Shown here in pieces: positions 61,115 to 64,000 of a DNA stretch of 64,000 bases. The notes beneath the pieces were generated by a model, which saw only the letters and a list, made by a program, of their open reading frames with translations, was not told where the DNA came from and made no database searches. The first letter of the stretch is position 1. The number at the start of each line of letters is the position of its first letter. The DNA comes from Rhizobiaceae bacterium (GTDB lineage: Bacteria > Pseudomonadota > Alphaproteobacteria > Rhizobiales > Rhizobiaceae), in assembly GCA_029212415.1 (NCBI GenBank), contig JARGOF010000001.1, forward strand, positions 124,001 to 188,000, read 5' to 3'. The position numbers and the translations under genes are program-made.

Positions 61115-62011
61115 TCAATGCTCCCAGAAATAGACGGTTGCAGGTTCCGGTTCCCAGACCCGCGCGGCATCAATGCCAGGCAGATTGACCAGGGCGCGGT
61201 ATTCCGAACCAAAGGCGACATATTGCGCAGTCTCGGCCATGACCGCCGGCTTGCAGGCAATCGGATCCCGCAGAACGCCAAAGCCCGCCTTCGTGCCAAT
61301 GACAAAGGTGAAAAAACCGTCCAGATCCTGCAAGCTGGCTTCCATGGCTTCACCCAGATTGCAGCCCTGGCGCATCTTGTCGGTCAGGTAGGCGGCGGCG
61401 ACCTCCGAATCATTGTCGGTTTCGAAAACCATGCCGTTGCGGATCAGTTTGCGGCGCAGGCTGTTATGATTGGACAGGGAACCATTGTGCACAAGACATT
61501 GATCCGGTCCGGTCGAAAAAGGATGGGCGCCCATGGTCGTCACGGCGGATTCTGTGGCCATGCGGGTGTGGCCGATCCCGTGGCTGCCGCCCATTTGTGA
61601 TAATTGAAAACGGGCAGCCACGTCTTTTGGCAGGCCAACTTCCTTGTATATCTCGATAATGTCACCGGCACTCATGATGCGCAGAGATGGTCTGATTTCC
61701 GCCAGCGCTTCGCGTGCCGCTGCAGCGATGTCATCGCTCATTTCGAGGACAGCATGGGTGTCCTTGATGCGCATGGAAACTGCGCCACCGATGGCGTCTC
61801 CCAGATCGCTGTCCAGCCCGGCGAATTCGACTTCGGGGGTGTTTGACTGAACGGTGATTTTTGTCCTGTTGTCCGTGTCGACACCGTAGATCGCGATCCC
61901 GGCACTGTCGGGGCCACGGTCAGACATGGTGATCAACATGTCGGTCAGCATGGAGCCGAGTTCAGGTCGGAGCGAAGGGTCTTTGATAAACAATCCAACA
62001 ATGCCGCACAT
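61115..62011 (-). CDS. mgsA: N-methylglutamate synthase subunit A (class II amidotransferase)
   Basis: A 298-residue class II (PurF/GltS-type) amidotransferase. Met1 removal would expose the catalytic Cys2 (MCGIVGLF). Also present are SDRGPDSAGIA, GHTRMATESAVT, HNGSLSNHNSLRRKL and NDSEVAAAYL. It would release methylamine from gamma-glutamylmethylamide and feed it to MgsC. It is the first gene of the eight-gene operon; a perfect inverted repeat lies about 63-82 bp upstream, and the XRE-cupin gene precedes it. Alternative name glxB. Confidence 0.88.
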   Translation of the reverse strand: MCGIVGLFIKDPSLRPELGSMLTDMLITMSDRGPDSAGIAIYGVDTDNRTKITVQSNTPEVEFAGLDSDLGDAIGGAVSMRIKDTHAVLEMSDDIAAAAREALAEIRPSLRIMSAGDIIEIYKEVGLPKDVAARFQLSQMGGSHGIGHTRMATESAVTTMGAHPFSTGPDQCLVHNGSLSNHNSLRRKLIRNGMVFETDNDSEVAAAYLTDKMRQGCNLGEAMEASLQDLDGFFTFVIGTKAGFGVLRDPIACKPAVMAETAQYVAFGSEYRALVNLPGIDAARVWEPEPATVYFWEH

Positions 62012-62073
62012 ATGCCTGGTTCCTTTGTCAGTCGCAAAGTCAGGATATCACTGGTAAGAAACAAATTCAACTA

Positions 62074-62093
62074 GCATGAAAATACTATCATGC
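62074..62093 (-). promoter_or_regulatory. Inverted repeat in the mgsA promoter region, candidate operator
   Basis: GCATGA-N8-TCATGC (62074-62093) is a perfect inverted repeat in the 137-bp gap before mgsA. On the minus strand a TAGTAT that could be a -10 element lies within it. The XRE-cupin protein encoded immediately upstream is the obvious candidate to bind it and control the methylamine operon. Confidence 0.5.
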
Positions 62094-62148
62094 ATTTCGC
62101 GGGGCGTTGTCTGTTCGAATTTGCTGTCAGGTGTTCTCTCAAAAGAGT

Positions 62149-62820
62149 TCAATCACCCGGGAGATAGGAAATGATCGACAAATAGCGCGCCGGCAGTTTC
62201 ACCAGGTTTTCCGGACCGTGGGGCGCGTCGGCATCGAAGAAAAAACTGTCGCCGGGCTGGAGCAGATAGACGGTATCGCCGTGGCGGTATTCCACTTCGC
62301 CCTCAAGCATGTAGAGAAATTCCATTCCCTCATGCTGAAAGGTTGGAAAAATATCCGAAGCTTCCGACAGGGTGATGAGATAGGGTTCGACAATCACGCC
62401 GCTCGAATTGGATCCAATATGCCCCAGCAGATTGTATTGATGCCCGGCGCGGGTTCCCCTGCGTTCCATTTCGACACCGGTACCAGCCTTTGTGTGCACC
62501 GCTGAACGGCGCTCTTCAAAACCGCGAAAAAATGACGTCAATGGCACGCTCAGGGCATTGGACAGGGTCTGGAGCGTGGTCAGGGATGGCGAGGTAATGC
62601 CGTTTTCGATTTTCGAAAGCATGCCGATGGACAGGCCGGTCATCCTCGCCAGTTCCGCAACCGTGACGCCCTGCTGTATGCGAAAGGCCCTTACTTCCCG
62701 GCCGATAGCAACTTCCAGTACCTTTTCCGTGTGACCGGATACCTTGTGGGGATCCTGACTGAGGGCCGCTTTTGTTCCTGTCGCTACAGTTGGCGAACCG
62801 GTTCGGGATTTGCTGTGCAT
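62149..62820 (-). CDS. XRE-family regulator with C-terminal cupin domain
   Basis: A 223-residue regulator with a disordered N terminus (1-35), a helix-turn-helix (about 37-92: FRIQQGVTVAELARMTGLSIGMLSKIENG) and a cupin sensor domain (about 145-215: EGMEFLYMLEGEVEYRHGDTVYLLQPGDSFFFDADAPHGPENL). PuuR-like proteins of this type repress amine or amino acid catabolic operons. AGAGGA precedes the ATG. It is encoded on the same strand just before mgsA and is likely its regulator, perhaps sensing a methylamine pathway intermediate (inference). Confidence 0.9.
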   Translation of the reverse strand: MHSKSRTGSPTVATGTKAALSQDPHKVSGHTEKVLEVAIGREVRAFRIQQGVTVAELARMTGLSIGMLSKIENGITSPSLTTLQTLSNALSVPLTSFFRGFEERRSAVHTKAGTGVEMERRGTRAGHQYNLLGHIGSNSSGVIVEPYLITLSEASDIFPTFQHEGMEFLYMLEGEVEYRHGDTVYLLQPGDSFFFDADAPHGPENLVKLPARYLSIISYLPGD

Positions 62821-62916
62821 GCAGATTTTCCTCTGATGGTGTCATTGTGCCAATTGACGGGGTGAAGTCCACCCCTGTCGCATGGCTGCGCCCAAGTGGG
62901 AAAGGCGATCAGACAC

Positions 62917-63957
62917 TCATGCGAAGGTCAGTTGAACCTTGACCGCGCGGGAGCGATCTCCTGCTTCCTCAAAAGCATCCCTTGCCTGCGCAAGCGGATA
63001 GGATGCGGTGACAATGGGCTTCACATCAATTTGTCCAGTATTGAGCAGATCGGCCGCTTCGGCAAATTCTGCGTGGAACCTGTGGGTTCCCTTGAGTGTG
63101 ATTTCCTTGCCCACCAGAAGATTGAGGGGAATGGCAATATCACCGGTGACGCCCACCTGGACGATCGTGCCCTGGGGACGGATGGCTGAAATGGCCGTTT
63201 TCAACGCTACGGGCGCCGCCGAACATTCAAAAGCGACATCGAAGGTGCCGCGGTCTTCAAAAAAGGCTTCCAACGCAGCACTGTTGTCAGTGACATTGAT
63301 CGATTGCGTCGCACCCATCTGCATGGCCGCCTCGAGTGTTCTGTCCTGCAGGTCGGTCACAACAATCTGTGCCGCGCCGGCCTGGTGCGCGGCTGCAACG
63401 CAGAGCGAACCGATGGGCCCGGCACCGGTGACAAGAACGCGTTTGCCCTTGAGTGATCCGGCGCGATTGCGGGCATGCAGACAGACTGCAAGCGGCTCAC
63501 AGCACGCCGCTTCCGCAAGAGAAACATCCGGGTTGATGGCTTCGCACTGGCTTGCCTGCGCAACAATCAGATCGCGAAACGCACCCTGCTCATGGGGAAA
63601 GCGCATGGCCGAGCCATAAAAGCGCATGTTGAGGCAATGCTGATAGATGCCTTCCGCGCAGCGTTTGCAATTGTGGCAGGGCTGGCTGGGATTGAGCGCA
63701 ACCTGATCGCCAAGTGCGATATGATCAACATTCGCGCCGACCTTTTCAACCGTTCCGGCGACCTCATGGCCCAAAATGATGGGCTCGCGGACACGGATGG
63801 GTCCGAAGCCGCCGTCCTGATAGTAATGCAGGTCAGAGCCGCATATACCGCCGGCAGCAATGCGCACAAGCACCTGTCCGGGGCCGGGGGCCTCGACATC
63901 TTGCGTTTCCACGCGAATATCGTTGACGCCATATAATCTGCAGACACGCGTTTTCAT
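62917..63957 (-). CDS. Zinc-dependent L-idonate 5-dehydrogenase-like enzyme
   Basis: A 346-residue medium-chain dehydrogenase. Catalytic zinc ligands Cys39, His64 and Glu65 (GICGSDLHYYQDGGFG; LGHEVAG), structural zinc cysteines 94, 97, 100 and 108, and the NAD(P) motif VLVTGAGPIGSLCVAAA are present. The HYYQDGGFG segment and length match L-idonate 5-dehydrogenases, which oxidise L-idonate to 5-ketogluconate; sorbitol or other polyols remain possible. AGGA precedes the ATG. It lies 96 bp upstream of the XRE-cupin gene on the same strand, with no evident functional link to methylamine use. The remaining 43 bases to the window edge hold only its upstream region. Confidence 0.88.
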   Translation of the reverse strand: MKTRVCRLYGVNDIRVETQDVEAPGPGQVLVRIAAGGICGSDLHYYQDGGFGPIRVREPIILGHEVAGTVEKVGANVDHIALGDQVALNPSQPCHNCKRCAEGIYQHCLNMRFYGSAMRFPHEQGAFRDLIVAQASQCEAINPDVSLAEAACCEPLAVCLHARNRAGSLKGKRVLVTGAGPIGSLCVAAAHQAGAAQIVVTDLQDRTLEAAMQMGATQSINVTDNSAALEAFFEDRGTFDVAFECSAAPVALKTAISAIRPQGTIVQVGVTGDIAIPLNLLVGKEITLKGTHRFHAEFAEAADLLNTGQIDVKPIVTASYPLAQARDAFEEAGDRSRAVKVQLTFA

Positions 63958-64000
63958 TTTTCAACATCCTGGGTCTGGCTCCGCAAAAAGAGCCCGTTTG

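Noticed and set aside
1-64000. CRISPR arrays, tRNA or rRNA genes, insertion sequences, prophage genes
   Set aside because: I looked in all gene-free stretches and saw no regularly spaced repeats, tRNA-like cloverleaf signatures, transposase frames or terminal inverted repeats.

Overview
The window reads as chromosomal DNA of an alphaproteobacterium of the order Hyphomicrobiales (Rhizobiales). The base composition is moderately GC-rich and the genes are densely packed on both strands. Four things point to this order: a 2,804-residue cyclic glucan synthase of the NdvB/ChvB type, a FixL/FixK-like oxygen-signalling set, a 55-bp palindromic intergenic repeat of a kind familiar from rhizobia, and a complete N-methylglutamate pathway. 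The genus cannot be read from this sequence. I see no rRNA, tRNA, CRISPR array, transposase or phage gene.

Layout. 1-5.7 kb: the 3' end of an SMP-30/gluconolactonase gene, a polar amino acid ABC importer, an unknown membrane protein and a Tas-like aldo-keto reductase. 5.9-10 kb: a signalling block with a stand-alone receiver, a DksA-like protein, a FixK-like Crp/Fnr regulator, an OmpR-type response regulator and a cytoplasmic hybrid kinase with a FixL-like PAS domain. 10-32 kb: stress and membrane genes (CaCA antiporter, VIT-family protein, host-attachment-type protein, Hsp20, three double-domain universal stress proteins, an M50-CBS protease, a small secreted protein, a three-gene ABC/HlyD exporter, Pfk-2-type kinase, cyclic glucan synthase). 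32-40 kb: pentapeptide protein, RecQ, SLC13 transporter, PAS-GGDEF-EAL protein. 40-52.5 kb: a polyamine-type ABC importer with two flavin oxidoreductases, a MocR regulator, an enolase-superfamily enzyme, a peptidoglycan-binding-domain protein, glycerate kinase and a Dabb protein. 52.5-62 kb: the N-methylglutamate operon mgsABC-gmaS-mgdABCD. 62-64 kb: an XRE-cupin regulator and an L-idonate 5-dehydrogenase-like enzyme.

The most interesting region is 5.9-32 kb. Seven sites in its intergenic regions fit the FixK2-type consensus TTG(A/C)-N6-(T/G)CAA well, and an eighth is weaker. Five of the stronger sites have a -10-like hexamer 19-22 bp downstream, close to the spacing expected when such a box is centred near -41.5. 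They precede the genes for Hsp20, two of the universal stress proteins, Pfk-2, the glucan synthase operon, the exporter and the small secreted protein. The promoter of the FixK-like gene holds GTTACA-N4-GATACA, one mismatch from the K-box I recall for the OmpR-type regulator FxkR of Rhizobium etli. My reading is a local oxygen circuit: hybrid FixL-like kinase, OmpR-type regulator, FixK-like factor, then a low-oxygen or dormancy-like stress regulon. In gene content it recalls the mycobacterial DosR regulon (universal stress proteins, Hsp20, Pfk, M50-CBS protease), but here a cell-envelope glucan synthase appears to be under the same control.

The second strong result is that the genes that would usually be called sarcosine oxidase plus glutamate-synthase-like genes sit with gmaS in the order known for indirect methylamine oxidation, so they are better read as the N-methylglutamate pathway.
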